Shown here piece after piece: positions 19,870-29,401 of a DNA stretch of 64,000 nucleotides; positions within the stretch are counted from its first letter, which is position 1, and every line of letters begins with the position of its first letter. Position numbers and translations under genes: made by a program. The stretch comes from JAENVU01 sp963765075 (GTDB taxonomy: Bacteria; Actinomycetota; Acidimicrobiia; IMCC26256; JAENVU01), in NCBI GenBank assembly GCA_963765075.1, contig CAVXVA010000003.1:62001-126000 (forward strand), read 5' to 3'. The notes beneath the pieces were generated by a model. It saw only the letters and a list, made by a program, of their open reading frames with translations, did not search any database and was not told the DNA's origin.

Positions 19870-22800
19870 TCAGGTTTCGGCGAGTCCCCGCTTGGTCGCT
19901 TGCGCGGCGAGCTCGGCGCGGGTCGCGACGCCGAGTTTGGCGAACACGTGGCTGAGGTGCACTTTGACAGTTCCGCGGGCGATGAACATCCGTTCCGCGA
20001 TCTGCGGATTGGTCAGCCCGGCCGCCGCGAGGCCGACGACGCGTACCTCGGTGGGCGTCAGGCTGTCCCATCCCGACGACGGCCGTTTACGTTCGCCGCG
20101 TGCGCGAGATACGTACTCGATCATCTCGCCGAGCGGCAGACTCGCGGCTTCGGTCCAATGCTGTTCGAAGATCTCTTCGCCGAGGAGATCCCGCGCCCGG
20201 TCGAGGTGAGGCGCACGTTCGCTCTCGTCGAAGGGGCGGGCGGTAAGTCCGATCGCGGCTCGGAGCGCGTCGGCGGCCGAGAAGCATCGGACCGCTTCGC
20301 TCGCGCTCTCGGCATCCAACGCGAGTACGCCGAGGGCGTCGATGGTGGCCGCGATTCCGGGCTTCAGGTCGTGCCGTGCTTGACGGTCCAGTGCCGAATG
20401 CAACAGATCTTCGGCTCGAGCCGACTCGCCGCGCGCATGGGCGACGAGCGCGCCCTCGTATTCGATCGAGCGCGACCAGCCAGTCGTTGGTGTACGACGC
20501 CACAAGGGCGGCCGCCTCATCGAGCGCGACCTGCGCGGCGTCGAGGTCGCCTGCGAGCCGCATCGCCGCGCCGAGCACCCGGAGCAGCTGAGCCGTCCAC
20601 AAGGGCACGCCGTCTTCACGAGTCATCTCGATCACCGGCTCGACGAACGCCCGCGCAGTGACGGCGTCACCAGTCGCGAGCGCGATGTCCGCACGAAGCG
20701 AGACGGCCTCGCCGAGCGCGAACCCGCCTCCCTCTGCGCTCGCGCGAGCGATCAACGCATCCAGGCCCGCGGCGGCACCGACGAGATCTCCCGTTTGGGA
20801 CCGCGCGCCGAGTTCGAATGCCTCGGCGAAGCCGCCCGTCGACGGGTCTCCGACCTGCCGGCAGCTTTCGAGCGAACGGGCGAACTCCGCTCGGGCGACG
20901 GCGTAATCGCCGCGGTGCATCGCGAAGTACCCCACCATGAAGCGATACCAGGCGAGGAAGAACTCGCTCTCGAGTTGTTCGCCGACAATCCGGAACTGTT
21001 CGAGCGCCTCGGCGGCGCCGCGCTTCGTCGTGCGCCGCGTAGTAGGCGACCGTCGTCATCTTCCAACCGTCGGCGACGGCCCAGTCGTCGCCGATCGCTC
21101 GTCCGAGCTCGATGCTGCGCGCCAACTGGGTGCGGCCGGCTTCCGGATCGAAGAGCGCGGTTGCGAAACCGAGCGTGTTCAAGGCGCGCCCGGCGGCCCA
21201 GTCGTCGCCGACGGCCTCGGCCATCGCCAACGCCTGCGGGGCTCGGATCTGCATGGTCTCGAAGTCGTCGCCGTAGAGCGCAACGTGCGCAGCGCCCCAG
21301 AGCGCACGCGCTCGCTCCGCCGTCGGCGTCGCATCGTCGTCGCGCAGGACCCGAGCGAACCACCGTCCGCCCTTCGCCAGGTGACCGCGGAGCTCCCAGA
21401 AGAGCGTGAGCGCCGCCGTGAACCGCAGCATCTCCTCGGCTGCGGCCACTCCGTCGCCCCATTCGAGCGCCGTGTCGAGGTTGTCGTGCTCGGCCTCGAG
21501 GCGAGCGAGGCATGCGGGGCCGTCGCCGAGTGCGAGGCGCGGCGCGAGTTGCTCGGCCAGCGCGAGGAAGTACAAGAAGTGCCGAGCGCGAACGGCGTCT
21601 GCATCGCCCGACTCCACGAGCCGCGACTGGAGAAACTGCCGGACCGATTCGAGCATCCGGTAGCGGGACTCGGGGTCGTCGTGATCGACCTGGACCAACG
21701 ACTTGTCGACGAGCCGGGTCAAGAGATCAAGCACACCGAACCGGTCTGACTCGTCGTCGCATCCAACCGCTTCCGCCGCGTCGAGCGAGAAGTCGTGGAG
21801 CACAGCAAGCCGCTTGGCGAGTACTTGTTCGTCGTCGTCGAGGAGCTCGTAGCTCCACGCGACCGAAGCCTCGAGCGTCTGCTGCCGGGGCATCGCCGTG
21901 CGGCTACCTCCGGTGAGGAGTCGAAAGCGATCGTCGAGCGCAGCCGCGATCCGAGTCGGGTGCATCATGCGCACTCGTGCCGCGGCGAGTTCGATCGCAA
22001 GCGGAATCCCGTCGAGACGGTCAACGATCTGGTCGATCGCCTTCGAAGATTCGGCGTCGGGAGTGAATCCCGGTCGCGCCTGTTGCGCTCGATCCACGAA
22101 CAGCGCGACCGAAGTGGAGCGATCGAGCGACGGGACGCGCCACGCCACCTCGCCCGAAACACCCATCGGCTCGCGACTCGTGGCCAGCACGCGTAGGCGC
22201 GGACAGGCGAGCAGCAGCGATTCGATCATCCGGGCGGCCGCGTCGAGCACCTGTTCGCAGTTGTCGACCACCAGGAGCGCGTCGAGATCGTGCAGCTGTT
22301 CGGTCAGCGTGTCGATGAGCGGTCGCCCGAACTCCTCGCGCAGGCCGAACACACCGGCGATCGCCTGGGAGATGTCGCTGCCGTGCGCGACTGCGGCGAG
22401 CTCCGCCCACCACACGCCGTCGGGGTGAACGTCGAGTTCGTCGGCCGCTGCGTGTAATGCGAGGCGAGTCTTCCCGCAACCGCCGGTACCGGTCAGCGTC
22501 ACCAACCGGTTCTCGCGCACAGCCTCACGCAACGCCGCGATTTCGGCGTCACGGCCCACGAAGCTCGACACTTGAGCGGGCAGATTCGTCGGCATCGCGC
22601 CGAGCGAGCGCAACGGAGCGAAGTCGTGGCCCAAATCGGGATGTACGAGCTGCCAGATCCGCTCGGCTCGGCCGAGGTCCTTCAAACGATGCAGGCCAAG
22701 ATCACGGAGTTCGGCGGCTTCGGGTAGCGCGTCGACCACCAGATCGCGTGTGGCGTCGGAGATGAGCGTCTGCCCACCGTGTCCGATCGCGCGTATACGC

Positions 22801-23216
22801 GCGCACCGGATGATCGTCGGGCCGAAGTAGTTGCCGGCATCGCGCAAACGGATCTCGCCGGTGTGGAGCGCCATGCGCACGCGCACTTCCCCACCCGCGG
22901 GCCAATGTTCCTGCGCGAACGCGCGTTGCACGTCGAGCGCCGCGGCCACGGCATCCGATGCCCGCGAGAAGGCGCCGACCACGCTGTCGCCTTCACCCTG
23001 CTCGATCGGGCGCACGCCTCCGTGCAACGCGACGGCCGCTTCGAGCAGCTCGTAGTGACGGGCTATCGAGATCGCCGTCTCGTCGGCACCCGCCTCCCAG
23101 AGCTTCGTCGAGCCCTCGATGTCGGTGAGCAGGAACGTCACTGTCCCAGTCGGGAGCTCCGATTCGACGATTTGGGACACATCCGAGTCTGCCAGGTTCA
23201 TTTCCGTGTGGGTCAT
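19870..23216 (-). CDS. Cyclase-homology/NB-ATPase/LuxR regulator (two frameshifts)
   Basis: About 1,115 aa when repaired. The N-terminal cyclase-homology domain has LLTDIEGST (D32) and EQGEGDSVVGAF (D77), but lacks the usual Lys, and the Asn position reads GPTIIRCAR. The P-loop ATPase has TGTGGCGKTRLA, VVDNCEQVLD and GIPLAIELAAAR, as in the LuxR regulators of MalT/AfsR-like architecture. It is followed by TPR-like helices and a C-terminal LuxR HTH (LTPTEVRVVGLAAAGLTNPQ, then GTVKVHLSHVFAKLGV). Shifts at about 21030 (GCGCGGCGCCGCC) and 20475 split it into three frames. Another in-frame start lies at 23201. Confidence 0.82.
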
Positions 23217-23324
23217 GACCGCATCGTGACGGTACTGACGGCGGAGAACATCCCCCATCTGGCATATCAACGCGAACAACCAACCCGAGATCGCTCCACT
23301 GCGTCCGAGAACACGCGCCGCCAA

Positions 23325-23756
23325 TCAGCGTTGGACGGTGCGGTAGTCCCGCCCCAGTGCGTCCATCGCTCCTCGAATCCCGGGTCCGTCATCCCCGGAC
23401 CACACGCACAACGGCGCGTCGAGGTTTTCGGCTGCGGCGATCGCCTCCGCGCCGAGCGTCGAGACTCGGTGTACGTCTACGAGCTCGGCCATCCGGTACG
23501 CGAGAGTTCGCATTGGAACCACCTCGATGTCGGCGGGGAGGGCCACGAGCCGGGAACCCAGTGCTCGTCGCTGCTCCGCACTCCACGCTCCGGTGAGCGC
23601 GCCACCAGCCGCCGACACCACGCTCTTGGAGAGACGGTAGAGGTAGTAGTTCGTCGTCGCGGGATCGTGTCCCGCGAGGATCTCGTCGAGCTCAGCCGGC
23701 ATGTTGTCGGCGAGGAGATCACGCAGCAGGTGATCGTCGAGGATGGCTCGGGTCAC
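23325..23756 (-). CDS. Probable toxin of a VapBC-like toxin-antitoxin pair
   Basis: 143 aa, starting at GTG overlapping the antitoxin stop by 4 bp (GTGA). It has acidic residues at the N-terminus (AILDDHLLRDLL) and a C-terminal LGAEAIAAAENLDAPLCVWSG followed by DD, the pattern of a PIN-like fold in which Asp/Glu bind Mg for RNA cleavage. The family assignment comes mainly from size, acidic spacing and the upstream AbrB-type partner; the sequence is not a standard PIN domain. Expected to be a ribonuclease held inactive by the antitoxin. Confidence 0.6.
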   Translation of the reverse strand: MTRAILDDHLLRDLLADNMPAELDEILAGHDPATTNYYLYRLSKSVVSAAGGALTGAWSAEQRRALGSRLVALPADIEVVPMRTLAYRMAELVDVHRVSTLGAEAIAAAENLDAPLCVWSGDDGPGIRGAMDALGRDYRTVQR

Positions 23757-23989
23757 GTCGTCGCGAGATCCGGATCTTCGGCGAGAGATCGGACGAACTC
23801 TGCGTGTTCTTCGCGGCTCACCAAGTCGTCGAGCATGCGGCGGCCCGTTCCCTTCGGGACTGTCAGGACTCCGAAACCGAGGTCGATGACCTCCACGGGA
23901 CCGCCGTCGTCGAGATGCCAACGGTGACGAGCGCTCGCCGGAAGCGACATCTGACCAGACGACGACACCAAGTACTCCTGCACGCTCAT
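23753..23989 (-). CDS. AbrB/SpoVT-type antitoxin
   Basis: 78 aa. The swapped-hairpin DNA-binding motif reads VSSSGQMSLPASARHRWHLD, with VEVIDLGFGVLTVPK after it, then a C-terminal helical tail that would wrap the toxin. The ATG at 23989 lies between two arms of a perfect 10-bp inverted repeat, the expected autoregulatory site. Coupled to the toxin by a 4-bp overlap. Confidence 0.75.
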   Translation of the reverse strand: MSVQEYLVSSSGQMSLPASARHRWHLDDGGPVEVIDLGFGVLTVPKGTGRRMLDDLVSREEHAEFVRSLAEDPDLATT

Positions 23990-24031
23990 GGCACCAGTGT
24001 ACTTGGTGGAGGGCAACCTCTCACCAAGTGA
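23966..24031 (-). promoter_or_regulatory. Antitoxin operator: three ACCAAGT half-sites
   Basis: CACCAAGTAC (23966-23975) and GTACTTGGTG (23999-24008) form a perfect 10-bp inverted repeat with centres 33 bp apart. A third half-site, CACCAAGTGA, is at 24022-24031. The repeat spans the antitoxin start. Likely bound by the antitoxin or the TA complex. Confidence 0.6.
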
Positions 24032-24132
24032 GCCAATCGCAGGATCACGACGTGAGCGAGAACGGCGAACCCGCCCATGGAACCCGACGCGGTCGCCCGG
24101 GGAGGCTCGGCAAGGTTCTGACGGCTCTCCGA

Positions 24133-24170
24133 ACTCTATCACTTGACACTACATCGTAAAGTGATAGAGT
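24133..24170 (+). promoter_or_regulatory. PadR operator and promoter
   Basis: ACTCTATCACTT (24133-24144) and AAGTGATAGAGT (24159-24170) are a perfect 12-bp inverted repeat. The -35 TTGACA (24143-24148) and a -10-like TAGAGT (24165-24170, 16-bp spacer) lie inside it. The GTG of the regulator is at 24177, about where transcription should start, so the mRNA is probably leaderless. Confidence 0.65.
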
Positions 24171-24176
24171 GAGCCC

Positions 24177-24527
24177 GTGGCTCAACCCGACCCGACCTCA
24201 TTCCTCCCATTGCCGCAGGCCCAGTTCCACGTGCTGGTGGCCCTCACGGCCGGCGAACGACACGGCTACGCGATCATGCAGGCCGTCGAAACGTCGTCCG
24301 GCGGCGTTGTGCGGATGGGTCCAGCCACGCTCTACGGCACGCTGAAGCGGCTCGTCGACCAGCGCCTCGCCGAGGAGTTGGCCCGACGCCCGGCGGCGGA
24401 TGACGACCAGCGTCGCCGCTACTACCGCCTCACCGGGCTCGGCCAGCGGGTCTGCGCGGCCGAGGCGGACCGCCTCGCCGGGTTAGTGCAGCAGGCGCGA
24501 ACCAACCTGCGCCCCGGACTGGCATGA
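24177..24527 (+). CDS. PadR family transcriptional regulator
   Basis: 116 aa, a compact PadR winged helix: LVALTAGERHGYAIMQAVE, then VRMGPATLYGTLKRLVDQRL and the wing DQRRRYYRLTGLG. The C-terminal dimerisation helix is short. It sits behind a strong palindrome and is followed, with a one-base gap, by a membrane protein gene. This PadR-plus-membrane-protein pairing is common in actinobacteria, and the regulator is likely autoregulated. Confidence 0.9.
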   Translation: MAQPDPTSFLPLPQAQFHVLVALTAGERHGYAIMQAVETSSGGVVRMGPATLYGTLKRLVDQRLAEELARRPAADDDQRRRYYRLTGLGQRVCAAEADRLAGLVQQARTNLRPGLA

Positions 24528-24528
24528 C

Positions 24529-25107
24529 ATGGGAGACCGACACCGGCTCTACCGGGGTCTCGTCCGCCTCTACCCGAGCCAGTTCCGCCGCGACTACGGC
24601 GACGACCTCGTGCAGCACTTCGCCGACCTCGTCACCGACCGCGGCGCCCGAGCGGCCTGGGCCCGGACCAGCCTCGACCTCACCATCACCATCCCCCGCT
24701 ACCGATTGGAGCAACTCATGAACCAGCATCAGAGCACCACCGCTCTCAACCTCACCGTCGGACTGATCTGCCTCGGCGGTGTCGCAATGCTGACCCTCGA
24801 CAACCAGATCGGCATCGTCTTGCTGATCGCCGGCCTCGCCCTCGGCCTGACCCAACGCAGTGCGCTCGCCGCCTCGCTACGAGTCCCGGACTCCTCCCTC
24901 CGCCGCAAGCGACTCCGCACCGCGGCTGTCCTCGGCGTCACCTTCGCGCTGTCCTTGGCCACCTTCGAGCTCACAGTCGGTGACTCCTGGACCATCACCG
25001 ACACTCTCCTCGCGCTCATCGGCACCCCCGCGATGATCGCAGCCCCACTGTTCCTCATCGCTGGCCTGCTGACGCCGCGCAGCAAGGATCCCGTCCGGGC
25101 CCGCTGA
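24529..25107 (+). CDS. Membrane protein paired with PadR
   Basis: 192 aa. The N-terminal ~60 residues are cytoplasmic, with the segment LVRLYPSQFRRDYGDDLVQHFADL typical of proteins paired with PadR. About four hydrophobic segments follow: two around residues 73-105 and two around 128-185. The second half (from LRVPDSSLRRKRLRTAAVLG) is duplicated at 25645-25899. Function unknown; perhaps a permease-like or sensory partner. Confidence 0.75.
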   Translation: MGDRHRLYRGLVRLYPSQFRRDYGDDLVQHFADLVTDRGARAAWARTSLDLTITIPRYRLEQLMNQHQSTTALNLTVGLICLGGVAMLTLDNQIGIVLLIAGLALGLTQRSALAASLRVPDSSLRRKRLRTAAVLGVTFALSLATFELTVGDSWTITDTLLALIGTPAMIAAPLFLIAGLLTPRSKDPVRAR

Positions 25108-25198
25108 CCTCCCGGGGCTCAACCACCCGCGAGCCGGCTCCGACCGTCTGCATGCACGAACCCAGATTGAGCCGAAGCCTCGAAACAAGGAGAATCCC

Positions 25199-25645
25199 AT
25201 GCGCCCGTCCCTGATGATGCGAGGCCTGACCCCCGTCGCACTGCTGCTCGTTTTCGCAGCCTGCACTGACACCGGAGGTTCAACCGCAGCACCCACCGTC
25301 GATGACCGCAAGGAGTGGTGCGCCACGATTCGTGAGATCGACGAGCGCTTCAAGACTGCGGACAACAGCGAGGGCAGCTTCGAGGAAAAGCAGACCAGGT
25401 ACCAGCGAATCGAAGAACTCCTTGGTGAGCTCGACGATGGCATCGCGGTCGTCGACGCCACCGACCGCGACGCCGTACGTAGCAGTCTGAAATGGACTAT
25501 GCGTCTCACCGACGCGCTGGTCACCGCGGACGACGGCCGGGAAGCCCAACGACTCCTCGAGCCCCTCTACGCAACCGGCGAGCAGATCCAGAACGCCGCC
25601 GCCCCCTGGATCCGAAAGAACTGCGGGATCGACATCGCGCGCTAG
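25199..25645 (+). CDS. Small lipoprotein
   Basis: 148 aa with a signal peptide ending VFAAC (Cys22), so probably lipid anchored. The mature part is helical and acidic, with two further cysteines (EWCATIREID and KNCGID). AAGGAGAATCCC precedes the ATG. The stop shares its final G with the next GTG. Not assigned to a family. Confidence 0.7.
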   Translation: MRPSLMMRGLTPVALLLVFAACTDTGGSTAAPTVDDRKEWCATIREIDERFKTADNSEGSFEEKQTRYQRIEELLGELDDGIAVVDATDRDAVRSSLKWTMRLTDALVTADDGREAQRLLEPLYATGEQIQNAAAPWIRKNCGIDIAR

Positions 25646-25899
25646 TGAAGCGAGGCGTCTCGTTACGAGTCCCGGACTCCTCGCTCCGCCGGAAGCGACT
25701 TCGCACCGCGGCTGTCCTCGGCGGCATCTTCGTGCTGTCCTACGCCACCTTCGTTCTGACGGTCGGTGACTCCTGGACCATCGCTGACACTCTCCTCGCG
25801 ATCATCGGCACCCCGGCGATGATCGCAGCCCCATTGTTTCTCCTCGCCCGTCTGCTCACGCCGCGCACATCGCACCGCGAGGATCCGGTCGGGGCCTGA
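25645..25899 (+). CDS. Partial duplicate of the PadR-linked membrane protein
   Basis: 84 aa starting at a GTG that overlaps the lipoprotein stop by one base. From SLRVPDSSLRRKRLRTAAVL on, it is a close copy of the C-terminal half of the 24529 gene, at roughly 80-85% nucleotide identity by eye. Two hydrophobic segments remain. The N-terminal cytoplasmic domain is missing, so it may be non-functional or act as a truncated partner. Confidence 0.55.
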   Translation: MKRGVSLRVPDSSLRRKRLRTAAVLGGIFVLSYATFVLTVGDSWTIADTLLAIIGTPAMIAAPLFLLARLLTPRTSHREDPVGA

Positions 25900-26223
25900 T
25901 GGCCTCGTGATGCGCAGCCTCGGCCGCCGCTACGGACGACTCCGTTCAACCGGTGACCGCACAACCGCGTGAGACGACAAGCACGCCTCTCAGCTGCACG
26001 CCGCAACGCCGGCTGAGCAGCGCGACGGACAGTTCGGCCAGGCAGCGGCCCCCCATCCCCACGGCGGGTGGCGGTTTCACGTGCCACACTGCCGATCACC
26101 CGGGTGCGTGTCACCCGCGTCGAGTCGAGAACCGTCAGTAGTTCACGGGCAGACGAGTCAGCGTGGATGGAGCATTCCTATGTGTACAAGTCATTTCGAG
26201 ACCCGAAGCAGGGCAACCGACTG
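25900..26223. other. Intergenic stretch
   Basis: 324 bp with no recognisable gene, repeat or strong hairpin. An in-frame ATG at 26167 would extend the next gene by 19 residues. Confidence 0.4.
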
Positions 26224-26685
26224 ATGCGCGTCGACCAACTGCTCTTGACCGTGCACATCCTCGCGGCGGCCACGTGGATCGGCGCCGCGTTGGCCGAACA
26301 GGTCATTGCCGGCCACATGGACTCCTCCACCCCGGATGCGGTCACCGATCGATTCGCCATCGACGCCGAAACCATCGGGAAGACCCTCTTCGCCCCTTCT
26401 GCAGTTGTCCTGATCATCACCGGCGTCATCCTCGTGGAACGTCAGCATTTGGGCTGGACCGAAGAGTGGCTGCTCATCGGAATCGGGGCCGTCGTGGCCG
26501 CGCTTGCCATCGGCGGCGCCTTTCTCATTCCCGAAGGGCGTCGGCTCGCCGAACTGGCCCGCACGCCTGGCCATGATTCCGCCGAGATTCGCGACCGCAC
26601 GCGACGGAGGTTCCTGGTCGCGCGGGTCGACCTCACCCTTCTCATCGTCGGCTTAGCCGCCATGGTCTTTCGCCCAGGGGCGTAG
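26224..26685 (+). CDS. DUF2269-like integral membrane protein
   Basis: 153 aa with four predicted helices: LLLTVHILAAATWIGAALAE, LFAPSAVVLIITGVILVE, WLLIGIGAVVAALAIGGAFL and VDLTLLIVGLAAMVF. The histidine in the first helix and the pattern H-ILAAATWIG match the DUF2269/CopD-like membrane group. Start chosen at MRVDQLLL. No partner gene points to a function. Confidence 0.7.
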   Translation: MRVDQLLLTVHILAAATWIGAALAEQVIAGHMDSSTPDAVTDRFAIDAETIGKTLFAPSAVVLIITGVILVERQHLGWTEEWLLIGIGAVVAALAIGGAFLIPEGRRLAELARTPGHDSAEIRDRTRRRFLVARVDLTLLIVGLAAMVFRPGA

Positions 26686-26729
26686 CCACACCCCACGCAG
26701 TGCATCGGAGCCGAGCGGGTAGCGTCGGG

Positions 26730-26930
26730 GCGTTGCCTTGCATCGTCGATCCGGTCGAGACCGACCGACGACAGCACGTTCCATGCGACGGCTTCGAGGG
26801 GTCCGACCTTCGAGCCGAACCACCGGTACACGGTGAGTCGACTGACATCCGCGCATGCCGCGATCTCGTCGACTGACACGCTGGAGACTGTTCGCCGCGA
26901 GTTCGTTCGGGCATCTCACCGGGATCGCGC
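26730..26930 (-). pseudogene. TetR regulator N-terminal remnant
   Basis: The frame contains a recognisable TetR HTH (VSVDEIAACADVSRLTVYRW, then FGSKVGPLEAVAWNVLSSVG) followed by GLDRIDDARQRPDA. It then loses similarity to the family and runs into the 3' end of the convergent membrane gene. No ligand-binding domain is present. Boundaries are approximate; the rest of the 330-bp gap shows nothing. Confidence 0.55.
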
Positions 26931-27015
26931 TCGTCATCGTCGGTGTGGTGATGGGCCTATGACCTCCACCCGGTACGGCGACCGGGCGACGCCTCGAGTT
27001 CGGGCGGTTCGCGGT

Positions 27016-28032
27016 TCACGTTGACGAGTTGGCCGCGCGATCGCCCTCGAGGCGGGCGGCGATCCACACTCTGATCTCGTTGATTGCTTCGAGTGTCGCC
27101 GGAAGCTTCGGCAGCAGCATCCACCCGTGCACCTTGTGCGGATACACAGTGAACTGGGTGTCGACGTCAGCCGACCGCGCGTTGTCCGCGATCCGGTCCG
27201 CGCACGAGAGCAACGCTTCCGCGCCGCCCGCGAGGATCAGCAGCGGCGGGAGCCCGTCCAAGTCTGCGAGCGCGGGTGAGACAAGCGGGTCGGCTGGATC
27301 CGCGTCGCCGACGTAGGCCGGTCCCCACACGTGCGCAAGATCACGGAGCGGGAGCATGTCGATATCGCCGTTCGTCAGGATCGACGCTCCACTGAACGTG
27401 AAGTCGGCGTAGGGCCAGAGCAACACCGCACCGGCAGGCTGGGGAAGTTGCAGCTCGCGAATCTTGAGCAAGGTTGCAAGTGCCAGGCCCGCTCCGGCTG
27501 ATCCACCAAAGAAGATCGTGGTTGCAGGATCAGCTCCGCGCTCGAGGAGGGCTCGGTAGGCGGCGATCGCGTCGTCCAATGCGGCGGGGTACGGGTGCTC
27601 CGGCGCGAGTCGGTAGCTGATTCCGAAGGTGTCGCAGTTCGAGAAGACGGCGAGCTCCGCGGCGACGCGTCGTTCCATCCGTGCGCTGCCGGTGACAAAG
27701 CCACCACCATGAAAACGCAGGACGGTGCCCGACGGCCGCGTCCTGGGGCAGTACCGCTCAGCCCGGACACCACCCAGGTCCACGTCCTCAATGCTGAGCG
27801 CGCGCCTGGCCGTCCGACCGATCGGCGGTTTCAGCCCATCCCGGCGGGGACTCATCAACTCGACGTCCCATCCGCTCGCCAGCAGCGCGGCACGCGACGC
27901 AGCAACGAAGAGCTCTTCACTCCATGTCCATGTCGGCTGCGCGGGTCCACGGAACGGTCGTCGCGCCAGGACCCGGGCCACCGCCGCAGTCGCCGTCACG
28001 ATCACGCGAACCCTGAACGTCAATCGCCTCAC
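27016..28032 (-). CDS. Alpha/beta hydrolase-3 family esterase
   Basis: 338 aa, hormone-sensitive-lipase/acetyl-esterase type. The oxyanion HGGG is at 108-111 and the nucleophile elbow FFGGSAGAG has S178. The usual acidic residue region reads LAGGAEALLSCADR rather than the common GxxDxL. The catalytic His is in YPHKVHGWML. The N-terminal ~30 residues are hydrophobic and basic and could act as a membrane anchor. Hydrolyses short acyl or steroid esters by family precedent. Confidence 0.88.
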   Translation of the reverse strand: MRRLTFRVRVIVTATAAVARVLARRPFRGPAQPTWTWSEELFVAASRAALLASGWDVELMSPRRDGLKPPIGRTARRALSIEDVDLGGVRAERYCPRTRPSGTVLRFHGGGFVTGSARMERRVAAELAVFSNCDTFGISYRLAPEHPYPAALDDAIAAYRALLERGADPATTIFFGGSAGAGLALATLLKIRELQLPQPAGAVLLWPYADFTFSGASILTNGDIDMLPLRDLAHVWGPAYVGDADPADPLVSPALADLDGLPPLLILAGGAEALLSCADRIADNARSADVDTQFTVYPHKVHGWMLLPKLPATLEAINEIRVWIAARLEGDRAANSST

Positions 28033-28172
28033 AGGACCGGCTCACACCGCACGGCGATATCCATCGCCTCGAAAGTACGGCACCGTCGCGGGCGACGCCA
28101 ACGTGCCGGAGGAAGCCGCCCGCGATCTTCCTCGACGAAGTCCAACGCGAACGCGGGTTTCGACAACAGGAG

Positions 28173-28245
28173 TGGGCGCTGAGGGACTCGAACCCCCGAC
28201 CACCGCCTTGTAAGGGCGGCGCTCTACCAACTGAGCTAAGCGCCC
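28173..28245 (-). tRNA. tRNA-Val (anticodon UAC)
   Basis: Complete cloverleaf on the minus strand. The acceptor GGGCGCT/AGCGCCC is perfect, the D-arm is GCTCAGTTGGTAGAGC, the anticodon stem-loop is CCGCC-CTTACAA-GGCGG giving UAC, and the T-loop is GGGTTCGAGTCCC. Discriminator A; CCA is not encoded. Confidence 0.93.
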
Positions 28246-28307
28246 GAACGAGCCACGAGGGTACCCGAACCCGATCAGACCGGATCGAGCCCGCCGGATG
28301 GGTCACC

Positions 28308-29135
28308 ATGTCCGCGATGGAAACGCTCAGCGTCCCCACCCTGGAACTCGTGCTCGAACGGCTCGGCTTCTCGACGTTCCCCGCACCCGGACCGCGTGGC
28401 CTCCGAGCCGTCTACCGCGCCTGGTGCCGGAAGGTCCCGTTCGACAACGTCATGAAGCGCATCGATCTCGTCGAGGGATACACGCCGCTCCGCAACACGC
28501 TGCCGGAAGACTTCTTCAACCTCTGGCTGGTCCACGGGATCGGGGGTACCTGTTGGCCGAGTTCGCGCGCTCTGGGCGCGTTGCTGCACACGCTGGGATT
28601 CGACGCGCGCCTGGGGTCGGCCGCGATGGGCGACGAGATCTTCGGACGCGAGCACACCCACGGCACGGTGATCGTCGCGCTCGACGACGAGCAGTACTGG
28701 GTCGATTCGTCGATGCTGACCGACGAGCCGGTCCTCCTCGTCTCCGGACAACCGACCGAGTTGGATCACCCGCTACGGCCCGTCCGGGTCGAACCCGTCG
28801 AGGCCGCGTGGCGGGTCCACTGGGAGTCCGGCGCGCAGGCAGGCACGCTGGGGTGCCTCCTCCTCGACCCCAACGTGGACGGCGACCACTACTCGACCCG
28901 GTACGAGTGGTCGCGCGGGATGAGCCGGTTCAACACGGCGCTGTTCGCCACGAAGAATCGAGACCGGGAGGTCGTCACCATGGGCGGTGGGGCATTCATC
29001 CGCCTCGACCACGACGGCCGGCACTCGGACGGTCCCCTCTCGCCGGAACGCCGCCGCGAACTTCTGATCGACGAGTTCGGATACTCCGAGGCGATCGTCG
29101 AGGCATTGCCTCCCGATGACGAGCCTGAGAATTGA
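28308..29135 (+). CDS. Arylamine N-acetyltransferase-like protein
   Basis: 275 aa, the normal length for NAT. The triad is visible: Cys82 in GGTCWPSSRALGALLHTLGF, a His in HTHGTVIV (H118) and Asp133 in WVDSS. It transfers an acetyl or other acyl group from CoA to arylamines or hydrazines, or acts on a related endogenous acyl substrate. The GGxCWPS variant differs from the common RGGxCFE. Followed by a 12-bp hairpin. Confidence 0.82.
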   Translation: MSAMETLSVPTLELVLERLGFSTFPAPGPRGLRAVYRAWCRKVPFDNVMKRIDLVEGYTPLRNTLPEDFFNLWLVHGIGGTCWPSSRALGALLHTLGFDARLGSAAMGDEIFGREHTHGTVIVALDDEQYWVDSSMLTDEPVLLVSGQPTELDHPLRPVRVEPVEAAWRVHWESGAQAGTLGCLLLDPNVDGDHYSTRYEWSRGMSRFNTALFATKNRDREVVTMGGGAFIRLDHDGRHSDGPLSPERRRELLIDEFGYSEAIVEALPPDDEPEN

Positions 29136-29138
29136 ACA

Positions 29139-29184
29139 GTGGCGGTCGCTTCGAGCCGGCTGAAGGACTCGGAGCGACCGCCAC
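29139..29184 (+). terminator. Hairpin after the NAT gene
   Basis: GTGGCGGTCGCT (29139-29150) pairs perfectly with AGCGACCGCCAC (29173-29184) across a 22-nt loop. No T-run. It begins 4 bp after the stop. From here to 29401 nothing else is seen. Confidence 0.45.
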
Positions 29185-29401
29185 CGCAGGGGTGTGGGCC
29201 TGTGCGCCGCCTGCGGGCCGGGGCTCGTCTGGGGACGTGATCGTGTCCCTGTCTCGGTCGGGGCGGCGGGGGGATGCTGCCCCGACGTCGACTCTGACTG
29301 CGTCACCCCGGCCCGCCGTCGAATGCGGCGACCCGGTGGTTGATCGACTCGGGGTCAGGTGTGATCACGCACCCGACCTCCAATCGACGTCAATCCGCGG
29401 A

